Of a stretch of 64,000 bases of DNA, positions 29,136 through 37,988 are shown in pieces. The position numbers and the translations under genes are program-made. Source of the stretch: Xenorhabdus szentirmaii DSM 16338 (lineage in GTDB: Bacteria; Pseudomonadota; Gammaproteobacteria; Enterobacterales; Enterobacteriaceae); contig NZ_NIBV01000002.1 in assembly GCF_002632585.1 (NCBI RefSeq), positions 713,909 to 777,908 on the forward strand. Reading direction: 5' to 3'. Position 1 is the stretch's first letter, and every line of letters starts with the position of its first letter. The notes under the pieces were generated by a model that saw only the letters and a list, made by a program, of their open reading frames with translations, was not told the origin of the DNA and did not search any database.

Positions 29136-29570
29136 TCATTCCATCAAAAGTGTACCTTGATGAAATCTGAGCTGCCATTTTCCGCATGAAGATAATTGCC
29201 AAATTGATGAGCGTAGTGCTTGATTAAATGGCGTATCGGTTCTATCCATCTCATAAGAGTGATACGTTAATAAAGCAGTATTTGTATTCAGAATACTCAT
29301 GGAAAAATTTTTTGCAAAAATATTGGAAGTAGTTTTTATTTCTAGTGTTAAGGTATCTAATACAATCTTTTTAGTATAAATGTAACCTGATCTACTGATT
29401 TCTAGAAAATTATCATGTAATACAGCTTGAAGCCAGTCTGCATTATTTCTTTTTTCAACGTGAAGGCTGATTGCAAGTGCTTTGAGTAATTTTAAAGTTG
29501 TTGTTTTTTTTGAATCATATAAGCTCCAAAGGAAATTAAGTTGCGTAAAGTCATAGTGAAAATCAGGCAC
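29136..29570 (-). CDS. DUF4440-like (SnoaL/NTF2 fold) protein
   Basis: The 144-residue product contains LQAVLHDNFLEISRSGYIYT near the middle and a C-terminal WQLSSCGKWQLRFHQGT, the pattern of small DUF4440 proteins, which adopt a cone-shaped NTF2-like fold and often bind small ligands. No catalytic role can be assigned. The start is unclear: the longest reading begins at GTG with no ribosome binding site and has an atypical N-terminus (residues 1-35), so the true start may be internal. It stands alone on the minus strand. Confidence 0.6.
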   Translation of the reverse strand: MPDFHYDFTQLNFLWSLYDSKKTTTLKLLKALAISLHVEKRNNADWLQAVLHDNFLEISRSGYIYTKKIVLDTLTLEIKTTSNIFAKNFSMSILNTNTALLTYHSYEMDRTDTPFNQALRSSIWQLSSCGKWQLRFHQGTLLME

Positions 29571-29686
29571 TTACTATTTTTAATAAATTTATAGGCGTTC
29601 TATTTACATTTATTTTTTTATCAGGTAGTTATAAATAGTGCTTATAAATGGCAGCTATAAATGATTCAAGCAAAAAAGGAGTGCAA

Positions 29687-30190
29687 ATGGAAATTATAAT
29701 CAGGGCTACTGAGCCTGAAGATGCTGAGCATTATCAACGAATATATAGTCATCCAGAAGTTTATTCTAATACTTTGCAACGCCCATGCCCTTCACGTGAA
29801 ATGTGGCGGGAACGTTTACAACAATTTAAGGCACAGGGAAACCCTGAGTTTGTTGCTGAAGTTAACGGCAAAGTAGTCGGAACTGTCGGTATATTCACTT
29901 ATGCTAACCCAAGACGCAAGCATACAGTAGGTTTTGGCATTGCTGTTGATGTAGATTATTCTGGTCAGGGAGTAGGTTCAAAAATGCTAGCCTTTGTCAT
30001 TGATTACGCATTTAATTGGTTAGGTTGCATCAGAATTGAGCTGGAAGTATTTTTTGACAATGAAAAAGCAATAAATTTGTATAAAAAATTTGGATTTGAA
30101 ATGGAAGGTACCCGGCGTATGCAAACATTAAGAAATGGTCAATATTGTGATGTTATCGGAATGGCATTAATTAATAATCGTCTTATATAA
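29687..30190 (+). CDS. GNAT N-acetyltransferase, YhhY/AaaT-like
   Basis: This 167-residue product aligns with E. coli YhhY (AaaT), an acetyltransferase acting on some L-amino acids such as Phe and Met. Shared parts are HPEVYSNTLQRPCPS, the acetyl-CoA loop in FGIAVDVDYSGQGVGSKML and YKKFGFEMEGTRR. I use the ATG at 29687 with an ideal AAGGAG site 5 nt upstream; a longer reading from 29648 is less likely. The substrate here is not known. It is followed by a terminator hairpin. Confidence 0.82.
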   Translation: MEIIIRATEPEDAEHYQRIYSHPEVYSNTLQRPCPSREMWRERLQQFKAQGNPEFVAEVNGKVVGTVGIFTYANPRRKHTVGFGIAVDVDYSGQGVGSKMLAFVIDYAFNWLGCIRIELEVFFDNEKAINLYKKFGFEMEGTRRMQTLRNGQYCDVIGMALINNRLI

Positions 30191-30226
30191 TATTTCTAAA
30201 AGCTTATGCTAATAAATCAGTTTATT

Positions 30227-30256
30227 GGAAGCATTAATCTTAACTGCTTCCTTTTT
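30227..30256 (+). terminator. Intrinsic terminator after the GNAT gene
   Basis: Stem GGAAGCA/TGCTTCC with an 11-nt loop, followed by TTTTT. Confidence 0.7.
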
Positions 30257-30318
30257 ACTTTAAAAGGGCTATGTTAATACCTTCCATTTATATATTTTTA
30301 AGTTAGAGGTTAAAGGGC

Positions 30319-31311
30319 TTAAATATTATACGCATTATTTTGGATGAATTCATTACTATCAAAAGATAATGTTCCCCCTTGAAAGATGAGATCTAAATGG
30401 TGACTCCCCATTGCACCGCCACCTAGCCCAAGATGCAATCCCGGATGCCGCTCTTCAAAACCCGCATTTAAACCATAAAGTTTTTTCACGCCGCAATTTG
30501 TACCGATACCGAATTCTTCAATGACACTGTTACTTGGATTAGCTGATAAATATTTGTCAAAATCTTGAGAAAAATGTGTATTCTGACAAATGAAATTGAT
30601 GATTTGGCTGTGTTTTATTTCAATTTCGAAAAAATCCCTTACCACACCATACTTAATGGCAAAAGGGATAGTACTGAGGAATGCGCCGCTGAATATAATC
30701 CTTCCTTCCAGATCATGCAATTTTGTTGCTATTTCACCGGGAGTTAAATCATAATTCCCAATACCATCAATTGACGTCCATGATTGATCTTCATTAATCG
30801 TTGCAGTAAATCCATAATCATCAGGCTGTTCAAAGGTAATTTTCTTGCTTTTTAATGCAATATCTATAAGCGAATTATTCCTGTCACGAATGATTTCTAT
30901 TTCTTCTGAAAAAGCTTCATAAAAATGAGAGCCATAATCTTTGAAGAGAATTGATTTTCGCCAATATTCTCTCATGACTTGCCTGATTGGTGACAGAAAG
31001 TGAGGGCCTGATGGCGTAAATGGTTTTAATGTTGATGAAAGATAAAAAAATATGAATACATCACATTTCTCAATTTCTTCAATCACAATAGGTGAAGGTG
31101 TTGTATCAAGAGGCAATAAGCAAATATCGATAAAAGGTAATGTCTCAGAAAAGTTTTTGATATTCTCAACGATATCTTCATGGTGAAGATCCCACCCAAT
31201 TAATAAACGGATAGAATTGCTTTTTTCTCTTTTTTCCTTAACCGCGGGGTGATGGAAGAGGCAAGAAAACATGTTTTCTATGCTTTTATTTTTTTTATCA
31301 ATAAATAACAT
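30319..31311 (-). CDS. M29-like (aminopeptidase T family) metallopeptidase
   Basis: The 330-residue product carries the C-terminal signature of M29 metallopeptidases: a Glu in LTPGEIA (near residue 195), EEFGIGTN (265-271), GFEERHPGLHLGLGGG (285-299) and GSHHLDLIF (302-310). These supply the usual Glu/Glu/His/His/Asp metal ligands. The N-terminal half is divergent. The ATG at 31311 has a GAGG site 6 nt upstream; a GTG at 31345-31347 is a less likely start. It lies 76 nt after a 39-codon peptide gene on the same strand with a terminator-like hairpin between them. That context suggests the peptide as substrate or partner; this is inference. It could also be a stand-alone peptidase. Confidence 0.75.
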   Translation of the reverse strand: MLFIDKKNKSIENMFSCLFHHPAVKEKREKSNSIRLLIGWDLHHEDIVENIKNFSETLPFIDICLLPLDTTPSPIVIEEIEKCDVFIFFYLSSTLKPFTPSGPHFLSPIRQVMREYWRKSILFKDYGSHFYEAFSEEIEIIRDRNNSLIDIALKSKKITFEQPDDYGFTATINEDQSWTSIDGIGNYDLTPGEIATKLHDLEGRIIFSGAFLSTIPFAIKYGVVRDFFEIEIKHSQIINFICQNTHFSQDFDKYLSANPSNSVIEEFGIGTNCGVKKLYGLNAGFEERHPGLHLGLGGGAMGSHHLDLIFQGGTLSFDSNEFIQNNAYNI

Positions 31312-31326
31312 AACGACCTCATAATC

Positions 31327-31356
31327 AAAAACGGGGAAAGGACTCACCCCGTTTTT
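31327..31356 (-). terminator. Hairpin between peptide gene and M29-like gene
   Basis: A perfect 10-bp stem (AAAAACGGGG/CCCCGTTTTT) with a 10-nt loop lies 31 nt after the peptide stop and 15 nt before the peptidase ATG. The A/T ends make it an intrinsic terminator by itself. It probably lets most transcripts end after the peptide gene, with partial read-through. Confidence 0.85.
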
Positions 31357-31387
31357 GGGTGTAGTTGCCTAAATTTGGTGTAGTTAT

Positions 31388-31507
31388 CTAGAGAGGCCAC
31401 ATTGCTGTTCCAACCGGAACAACTGCTTTCTCTTGCATGATCTCAACTGCTTCTTCAAAGGTTTCTTCTTCAAACCACTGGTTTAATTCGATATTAGTGT
31501 CTTCCAT
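31388..31507 (-). CDS. 39-residue acidic peptide, candidate RiPP-type precursor
   Basis: The frame begins MEDTNIELNQWFEEETFEEA and ends in AVVPVGTAMWPL before TAG. An AGAGG site sits 6 nt before the ATG, close to ideal. The N-terminal 27 residues are acidic and helix-prone like a leader. The last 12 are uncharged and hydrophobic with Pro, Gly and Trp, like a core. No Cys is present. A terminator-like hairpin and an M29-like peptidase gene follow. This layout is typical of precursor peptide plus processing gene, but the family is unknown to me. Alternatives: a leader peptide in an attenuator, or a small protein with its own role. Confidence 0.62.
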   Translation of the reverse strand: MEDTNIELNQWFEEETFEEAVEIMQEKAVVPVGTAMWPL

Positions 31508-31882
31508 ATGAACCTCTTTTCTATTGCTCAATTAATTTGACAGCAAATCCTACCATATGAAAATTAACATAGAAGGAACTTTAGGAACTATATATATAGC
31601 AAAAAAAGATAAAAATATATTTTTATTTTTTTAAGAGTGATTCTGGTTTTATTTTTGTTTATCGGACGGAATTATTAATTGTTTAAATAAATTTAAATGC
31701 AGAATATCATTGTTTATATTTTTATTAGTTCAATCTGCTTGATTTTATAATGCTGAATGATGGTTAATTGCCGATTTAATGGAATGATATCATAATATTA
31801 TTAAGTACAAGCTCACTGTATGTATTTCAGTAGATCTTGTACTTAGTGTAACAACTATGAATATTTTAAAATTTATACTGAT
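31508..31882. other. AT-rich gap upstream of the peptide gene
   Basis: No gene longer than about 12 codons with a ribosome binding site is seen. The part next to 31508 must hold the promoter of the peptide gene. Exact elements were not assigned. Confidence 0.5.
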
Positions 31883-32770
31883 TTACCCTAAAAGTTTATC
31901 TTGATTTTGAAAAACGATATCAGCTAAGAAGTCAGCCACTTTCCGTACTCTGGGGGAATGGGCGAGATCTGACTGGATCACAAGCCAAAGAGGTGTATTT
32001 ATGCCTAACTCACGGGAAATACAGACAAGCCCTGCATGGTTAGCGGCAATATGGGGTAGTACCGCTAACCCTAATCCAGCCGTTACCGCAGCAATTTGGC
32101 CTGAAATTGATGTTGTTGCGATTGAAGGTGAACGCCCTCTAAGGTTTTCTTTGAGCCAGTTCATGGAAGGAAGTTGTGAATGCTCATTTGTCCAGCCAAT
32201 AAAATGAGCGTTATCGTATTGACCTGTAAATATTTTTGAGGAACAAGTTGCTAAATATTCTTTGCTTCCATAGAGGCCAAATCCTAATGTTCCCAATTGT
32301 CGGATGTTAATATGCCCCTTGTCTGGCCTGACAATACGAAGTGCTAAGTCAGCATCACGACGGTGGAGATTAACGGAGTAAATATCCGTTGTAATTTCCA
32401 ACATAAGATTAGGATGATTTTTTTGTAAAGCTGATAAATTTGGCATAATCAAATGGTTAGATAATACTTCGAGGGTTGCAAGGCGTACTGTGCCTACAAT
32501 ATCTGCCCGGATATCAGCGCCAAATAAAAATGAATTCGCGGTTGCTTCCATAGCCTTCGCTTTTTCCAGTAACGCTGTACCATCTTCCGTTAATTTATAA
32601 CCTGCTTGATGACGCAGGAATAGAGGCATTCCAAACGTGGCTTCCAGTCGTTCAATTTTTCTTGAGACTGTGGCGACACCGATACCGAGAAGTTCAGCGG
32701 CCTTACTGATAGTACCTGTTCGTGTGACTGCCAAGAATATGCGAATGTCATCCCAAATAAGTGATTGCAC
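31883..32770 (-). CDS. LysR-family transcriptional regulator
   Basis: The 295-residue product has an N-terminal winged helix (FLAVTRTGTISKAAELLGIG, VSRKIERLEATFGMPLF) and a LysR effector domain. It starts at GTG and is divergent from the EamA transporter gene across 124 nt, the common arrangement in which a LysR protein controls its divergent neighbour. The effector cannot be inferred. The HTH holds Val-Ser-Arg instead of the usual Ser-Gln/Ser-Arg, as in the subgroup that includes phenazine/quorum regulators. Confidence 0.88.
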   Translation of the reverse strand: MQSLIWDDIRIFLAVTRTGTISKAAELLGIGVATVSRKIERLEATFGMPLFLRHQAGYKLTEDGTALLEKAKAMEATANSFLFGADIRADIVGTVRLATLEVLSNHLIMPNLSALQKNHPNLMLEITTDIYSVNLHRRDADLALRIVRPDKGHINIRQLGTLGFGLYGSKEYLATCSSKIFTGQYDNAHFIGWTNEHSQLPSMNWLKENLRGRSPSIATTSISGQIAAVTAGLGLAVLPHIAANHAGLVCISRELGINTPLWLVIQSDLAHSPRVRKVADFLADIVFQNQDKLLG

Positions 32771-32894
32771 GATGTAATTTCCATTTATGAAAAATTGATT
32801 GCCAATATTGTCTAAATATTTTTATTTTGAAAAGTGCCACAATTATCTTGCTGGAAATGACGAGATTCGGTGTTAACTAAATCAAAATTGGGTA

Positions 32895-33842
32895 ATGAAT
32901 ATGAGAGGAACTCCACAGTTCGCGGTTGTAGTGACATTAATTGCAACATTTTTTTGGGGATCAAATTTTCAGGTAACGAAATTTGCACTTGCAAGTTTGC
33001 CCCCGTGGACAGCTTCAGTTGAACGTTTTTTCTTTGCCGTTATTTGTATTTTCATTTTTTTTGCATGGAAAGAAGGGGTGAGGGGAAGGGTATTAACGCA
33101 AAATTGGAAAGCATTCATTGTGTTGGGGGCTATTGGTATAGCAGGATTCAATGGTGCATTTTTTATTGGGTTGCAGACTTCAAGTCCCATTACAGCAGCA
33201 TTGATTGTAGCAACAACCCCGATTACAACAAATATATTGGAAGCGATAATCAATCGTCGTCTGCCTGAATTTATACGTGTTACGGGCATGGTTATCAGCT
33301 TATTGGGAGTGGCAATCGTTATTACTGATGGTCGTTTGATCTCCGATGGAGCGATTCAGGTTACAATGGGCGACTTTATTATTTTTATAGGGAGCTTGGG
33401 TTGGGCGGCTTACTCTGTAGGGATCAGAGAATTTGTAAGCAATTCGACACCATTGGCAACCACAAGTTGGACGATGCTTTTTGGTGCAATTATCTTAGCA
33501 TTTATTGCATTTTTCATAGAATCACCAATAGCTGATTTATCAAAGGGCACACTTGAAAGTCACTTAGCTTGTATTTATATCGGGATTGGTGGCTCCACTT
33601 TTGCGTATCTTTTTTGGAATATGGGAATTTCCATTCGAGGCGCAGGAAAAACGGCAATATTTTTCAATTTCGTACCAATATTTGCACTTATAATACAAAT
33701 AGCAATGGGAAATATGCCAGGTTTGGCTCAAATGGTTGGTATCTTGATCACCATAACAGGGGTATTTTTGGGACAAAGTGCTATTAAACCTAAAAAATTA
33801 TTTGATTTGCTATTAAAGCGTAGTAATGGGGAATTGCGCTAA
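32895..33842 (+). CDS. EamA/DMT-family exporter
   Basis: The 315-residue product has ten predicted membrane helices in two EamA repeats: TLIATFFWGSNFQVTKFAL near the N-terminus and the second repeat starting near residue 160 (GDFIIFIGSLGWAAYSVG). Members of this family export amino acids and other small metabolites. It is divergent from a LysR regulator that probably controls it. Export of a product made by the nearby peptide/M29 genes is possible but unproven. ATG at 32901 is an alternative start. Confidence 0.87.
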   Translation: MNMRGTPQFAVVVTLIATFFWGSNFQVTKFALASLPPWTASVERFFFAVICIFIFFAWKEGVRGRVLTQNWKAFIVLGAIGIAGFNGAFFIGLQTSSPITAALIVATTPITTNILEAIINRRLPEFIRVTGMVISLLGVAIVITDGRLISDGAIQVTMGDFIIFIGSLGWAAYSVGIREFVSNSTPLATTSWTMLFGAIILAFIAFFIESPIADLSKGTLESHLACIYIGIGGSTFAYLFWNMGISIRGAGKTAIFFNFVPIFALIIQIAMGNMPGLAQMVGILITITGVFLGQSAIKPKKLFDLLLKRSNGELR

Positions 33843-34031
33843 AAAATAAGTTAACAATTTAAATTGTGCTCGCTGTGAATGATGCATTGTATGGAAATAA
33901 TTTCATGATTTCAGTAAGGTAAGCTTTTTATCATCAAATAGATTTGATGATGCTTAGAGAATAGTTATTGATAAAAATAAAAACTGACATACAATCATCA
34001 TGATAACTAATTTATTAGTGGAGATATTGTG

Positions 34032-34397
34032 ATGGAAAAATTTACTGATAAATTAATTAGCCTGGATAAATTTATTCTACGCCTGTTACGTTTCTTGTTA
34101 CATGCGTTGATTGTTTTTCTCATTGGCATTATTCCTGGGGTGTTGGGGTTTTTTTTGATTGAAAGCCATGCGATACCCGATGCAATACTAAATTCAGTTT
34201 CAATGATAGGCACTCAGAGTTTGCATATTGAGCCTGTTAGCACATTGGGAAAATATTTTTCAGCTATTTATGGTTTATTTCTTCAGGCTATTTTTTTTAT
34301 TGCTATTGGGGTGGTTGTGACACCATTTGTCCATCGGATATTGCATAGCTGGCATATTGATGATGATGAGACGGAGGAGGGTAAAGAGAAAAAATAA
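34032..34397 (+). CDS. Small two-helix membrane protein, ion channel-like
   Basis: The 121-residue product has two hydrophobic segments (about residues 20-42 and 73-100) that frame a re-entrant-like loop, AILNSVSMIGTQSLHIEP, and an acidic/basic tail. The arrangement resembles small proteins annotated as two-pore-domain potassium channel-like, but the TxGYG filter is absent. A GGAG site precedes the ATG. Neighbours give no functional clue, and ion conduction is inference only. Confidence 0.5.
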   Translation: MEKFTDKLISLDKFILRLLRFLLHALIVFLIGIIPGVLGFFLIESHAIPDAILNSVSMIGTQSLHIEPVSTLGKYFSAIYGLFLQAIFFIAIGVVVTPFVHRILHSWHIDDDETEEGKEKK

Positions 34398-34561
34398 GAA
34401 TCGAATGAGAGTATTAGGAATAAATAATTTGGGTTTTTATACATTTTGTGAATAAACGACATATCTATCGATATCAGTAGTAATTTAGTATTTTTTAGTT
34501 AAATTAGTTATAGTTTTATTGAATTGCATATGGAGTATTCTATATATTGCAGCCTAATAAT

Positions 34562-34631
34562 TTTCAAGGTGCAGTGTGACGCCGAGGGAACGAATTTACC
34601 ATAAAAAAGTGAGTCTCACTGCAACTTGAAA
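34562..34631. repeat. Imperfect inverted repeat, MITE-like
   Basis: Arms of 18 nt (34562-34579 and 34614-34631) pair with two mismatches around a 34-nt centre. The inner part includes the palindrome GTGAGTCTCAC. It lies in a gene-free gap beside a GFA-family pseudogene. It may be a dispersed intergenic repeat. Confidence 0.5.
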
Positions 34632-34669
34632 GATGATGAGAATAGTATTATCTAAAATAGAGGATAATT

Positions 34670-34914
34670 ATGAAGTAAGGCCGTTGGTTATGTAGAGTAG
34701 TGGGAGTGGTCACAACAAAAAATATCGAAGATATTAGCATATGCCATTGTGTTACATGCCAAAAATGGAATGATGGCCATTTTTATCGACAGATTGTAAA
34801 GATGAATTACAGATAGAAGGCCCTGAGAATATATCAACATATGCATCATCAGAATGGGCGAAGTGCGTTTTTTATAGAAAATGGGGTACGCACCTTTTTT
34901 ATCATTTACATTAA
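34670..34914 (+). pseudogene. Decayed GFA-family (zinc, CENP-V/GFA fold) gene
   Basis: From an ATG with an AGAGGA site, codon 3 is TAA. The same frame then encodes EDISICHCVTCQKWN, the zinc-binding CHC-x2-C motif of GFA proteins (glutathione-dependent formaldehyde-activating fold). After a frameshift near 34772 the text continues WPFLSTDCKDELQIEG and ends GTHLFYHLH. The second Cys pair expected before GTHLFY is lost (FYRKWGTH). A stop, a frameshift and loss of zinc ligands show a dead gene. Confidence 0.72.
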
Positions 34915-35419
34915 CCAAATTTTTATTATGTTTTAATTGCTTTTCTTGAAATAATCATTCAAGAAAATTATCACAGAAAATTTATGTGGGTGGCAAACCA
35001 GGATATTATTTTTTTGTAGAAAATGCGCAAATTCTGACGAAACAAGGTATTCTTAATTTATTCAAATAATTTTTGAAATATAAAGAATATATTTTTTAGT
35101 TAAAATAATTTGTTATGGGTAACATTTTGATATTTTTTTTAACACCATATAGAATGAATTAGCTAATATACCCTATAATCAACAAAGATAGTTAATATTT
35201 CTTACTCTATTGATCTGTAACAATTTTCTTTCTGTTTTGTACCAATATCAGTATAATCCCCTCTCTTATTAAAAAGATTCTGATATCACTCGAGAGGGGA
35301 TGTTGCCTTCATTAAATTATCTTATGAAAATCATAAAGATAAAATCAGCCTATCTACTCGGTTTTGGATCTTATTAATTTGACTATTTCTGTGGGTATTA
35401 TGGTAAGTGGAGATGTTGT
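34915..35419. other. Gene-free region upstream of uvrY with an inverted repeat
   Basis: No gene is seen in this 505-nt AT-rich stretch. A perfect 10-bp inverted repeat (ATCCCCTCTC at 35256-35265, GAGAGGGGAT at 35292-35301, 26 nt apart) lies about 120 nt before uvrY. It has no U tract, so it is more likely an operator or leader structure than a terminator. Confidence 0.5.
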
Positions 35420-36079
35420 TTGATTAATGTTTTATTAGTTGATGACCATGAATTGGTTCGCATTGGCGTTAAAGGCATTCTTGATGATGTGAAAGGGATT
35501 AAGGTCGTAGGAGAAGCCTGTAATGGAGAAAGTGCAGTCAAATGGTGCAAATCAAACAGCACGGATATTGTGATTATGGATATGGATATGCCGGGGATGG
35601 GAGGACTTGAGGCAGCCAAAAAAATCATCCGTTATTCGCCTGACATACGAGTGATTATGTTAACCATTTATACAGAAAGCTCATTGACGACAAAGGTGAT
35701 GCAAGCAGGGATCAGAGGATATTTAAGTAAGGCAGCAACGCCTCAGGATATGATCAATGCGATTCGGGTTGTTTATGCAGGGCAACGTTATATTTCTCCG
35801 GAAATTGCCCAAAAAATGGCACTTAATCAACTATTGCCTCAAAAAGAAAATCCGTTGGATGGGCTTTCAGAGCGTGAATTGCAGATTATGACAATGATAA
35901 CTCAGGGGCGTAAAGTCAACGAGATCTCCACGCAACTTAATCTGAGTCCCAAAACGGTGAACAGCTATCGCTATAGAATGTTTAGTAAACTAAATATCAA
36001 GGGCGATGTAGAATTAACACATATCGCAATACGCTGTGGGTTACTTGATGCACAAAATATGTTAGAGCACGGTGGATGA
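35420..36079 (+). CDS. uvrY: Response regulator UvrY (GacA family)
   Basis: UvrY is the response regulator of the BarA-UvrY system, which activates Csr small RNA genes and controls virulence traits in enterobacteria. The 219-residue product has a receiver domain with phosphoacceptor Asp54 in DIVIMDMDMPG and a LuxR-type HTH at about residues 145-205 (LSERELQIMTMITQG, LSPKTVNSYRYRMFSKL). The start is TTG, as I recall for E. coli, with GGAG 8 nt upstream. uvrC follows by 20 nt. Confidence 0.95.
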   Translation: MINVLLVDDHELVRIGVKGILDDVKGIKVVGEACNGESAVKWCKSNSTDIVIMDMDMPGMGGLEAAKKIIRYSPDIRVIMLTIYTESSLTTKVMQAGIRGYLSKAATPQDMINAIRVVYAGQRYISPEIAQKMALNQLLPQKENPLDGLSERELQIMTMITQGRKVNEISTQLNLSPKTVNSYRYRMFSKLNIKGDVELTHIAIRCGLLDAQNMLEHGG

Positions 36080-36099
36080 TAAATGTTGGGTGATAAATC

Positions 36100-37932
36100 G
36101 TGGAAGAGCAATTTGATTCAAAAGCATTTTTAAAATCAGTCACTAGCCAGCCCGGTGTCTATCGCATGTATGATGCCTCGGGTACAGTCATCTATGTTGG
36201 TAAAGCCAAGGATCTGAAAAAGCGGTTATCCAGCTATTTTCGTGCCTTGGTGGGTAGCCGTAAAACGGAATCATTGGTAAAAAATATCTCCCAAATCGAT
36301 GTTACTGTCACCCATACAGAGACTGAAGCGCTCTTACTCGAACATAATTACATCAAGCGTTATCAGCCTCGTTACAATGTATTGCTGCGTGATGATAAAT
36401 CTTATCCTTACATTTTCTTGAGTGGTGAGACCCATCCCCGTTTAACGCTATACCGTGGCGCTAAACACGCGAAAGGTGAATATTTCGGCCCATTTCCCAA
36501 TTCCCATGCAGTGCGTGATAGTCTGGCTTTATTGCAAAAATTATTTCCTATCCGCCAGTGCGAAGACAGTGTGTACCGCAACCGCTCCAGACCTTGCCTT
36601 CAATATCAGATTGGCCGTTGCCTTGCTCCTTGCGTTAAGGGGTTCGTTACGGATGAGGAATACCAGCAGCAAGTTGAATATGTCCGTTTATTTCTGTCCG
36701 GAAAAGATCAGCAAGTATTAACTAAACTGGTTAGTAACATGGAAGAAGCAAGCCGGGAACTAAAATTTGAAGATGCAGCGCGTTATCGTGACCAGATTCA
36801 AGCCGTACGTCAGGTGACTGAACGACAATTTGTGTCCGGGGAAGGCGATGATCTTGATGTGATCAGCGTCGCTTTTGAAGCGGGAATGGCTTGTGTCCAC
36901 GTCTTGTTTATCCGACAGGGAAAAATATTGGGTAGCCGGAGTTACTACCCTAAAATTCCAGCTGATACGAAACTCGACGAGGTAGTACAAACTTTCCTTG
37001 GTCAGTTTTATCTTCAGGGAAGCCAAAGCAGGACATTGCCGACAGAAATTCTATTGGATTTCGCATTACCTGAAAAAGCACTGTTGGAATCATCACTTTC
37101 TGAACTCTCTGGTAAAAAAGTTCACATTCAGGCGCGTCCAAGAGGGGATAGGGCTCGTTACTTAAAACTGGCCCGAACTAATGCTGCAATAGCATTGACA
37201 ACGAAACTCTCCCAACAATCAACAATTCACCAGCGATTAGAGTCATTGGCTTCCTTTATAGGTATTGCAAAAATCCGACGTATGGAATGTTTCGACATTA
37301 GCCATACCATGGGAGAACAGACAGTTGCATCCTGTGTCGTTTTTGATGAGAACGGTCCGGTTCGTGCGGAGTATCGTCGTTATAATATTACAGGAATTAC
37401 TCCCGGAGATGATTATGCAGCGATGGATCAAGTCTTGCATCGTCGTTATGGTAAAGCTATTGATCAAACTAAAATTCCTGACATTATCTTTATTGATGGC
37501 GGGAAAGGGCAACTTGCACGGGCGATCGATGTTTTCGATTCTTTGGATGTTGAATGGAATAAAAGCCATCCTAAGTTGATTGGTATTGCAAAGGGGAGTG
37601 ATCGAAAAGCGGGATTGGAGACCTTATTTTTTGTTGCTGAAGGAGAAGGAACTGTACTCTCTCCTGATTCACCGGCATTACACGTTATTCAGCATATTCG
37701 TGATGAATCTCACAATCATGCTATTACAGGTCACCGTCAGCGCAGAGAGAAAGTGAAAAAGACCAGTACCTTGGAGTCGATAGCAGGTATTGGGCCAAAA
37801 CGTAGACAAATGCTGTTAAAATACATGGGCGGATTACAGCCTTTGCGCAACGCAAGTGTAGAAGAGATCGCAAAAGTACCTTCTATTTCTTATGCACTGG
37901 CGGAAAAAATCTATAATGCATTGAAACACTAA
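36100..37932 (+). CDS. uvrC: Excinuclease ABC subunit C (UvrC)
   Basis: UvrC makes both incisions in nucleotide excision repair with UvrB. The 610-residue product has the GIY-YIG nuclease ([20 protein letters not shown]), a UVR motif ([16 protein letters not shown]) near residue 220, the RNase H-like 5' incision domain ([20 protein letters not shown]) and C-terminal helix-hairpin-helix motifs. Start is GTG. It is in the usual uvrY-uvrC-pgsA order. Confidence 0.97.
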   Translation: MEEQFDSKAFLKSVTSQPGVYRMYDASGTVIYVGKAKDLKKRLSSYFRALVGSRKTESLVKNISQIDVTVTHTETEALLLEHNYIKRYQPRYNVLLRDDKSYPYIFLSGETHPRLTLYRGAKHAKGEYFGPFPNSHAVRDSLALLQKLFPIRQCEDSVYRNRSRPCLQYQIGRCLAPCVKGFVTDEEYQQQVEYVRLFLSGKDQQVLTKLVSNMEEASRELKFEDAARYRDQIQAVRQVTERQFVSGEGDDLDVISVAFEAGMACVHVLFIRQGKILGSRSYYPKIPADTKLDEVVQTFLGQFYLQGSQSRTLPTEILLDFALPEKALLESSLSELSGKKVHIQARPRGDRARYLKLARTNAAIALTTKLSQQSTIHQRLESLASFIGIAKIRRMECFDISHTMGEQTVASCVVFDENGPVRAEYRRYNITGITPGDDYAAMDQVLHRRYGKAIDQTKIPDIIFIDGGKGQLARAIDVFDSLDVEWNKSHPKLIGIAKGSDRKAGLETLFFVAEGEGTVLSPDSPALHVIQHIRDESHNHAITGHRQRREKVKKTSTLESIAGIGPKRRQMLLKYMGGLQPLRNASVEEIAKVPSISYALAEKIYNALKH

Positions 37933-37988
37933 AAGTATTGATGCACCATACTGATAAACTTTACATGGCCAGATAGTTACGACGCATT

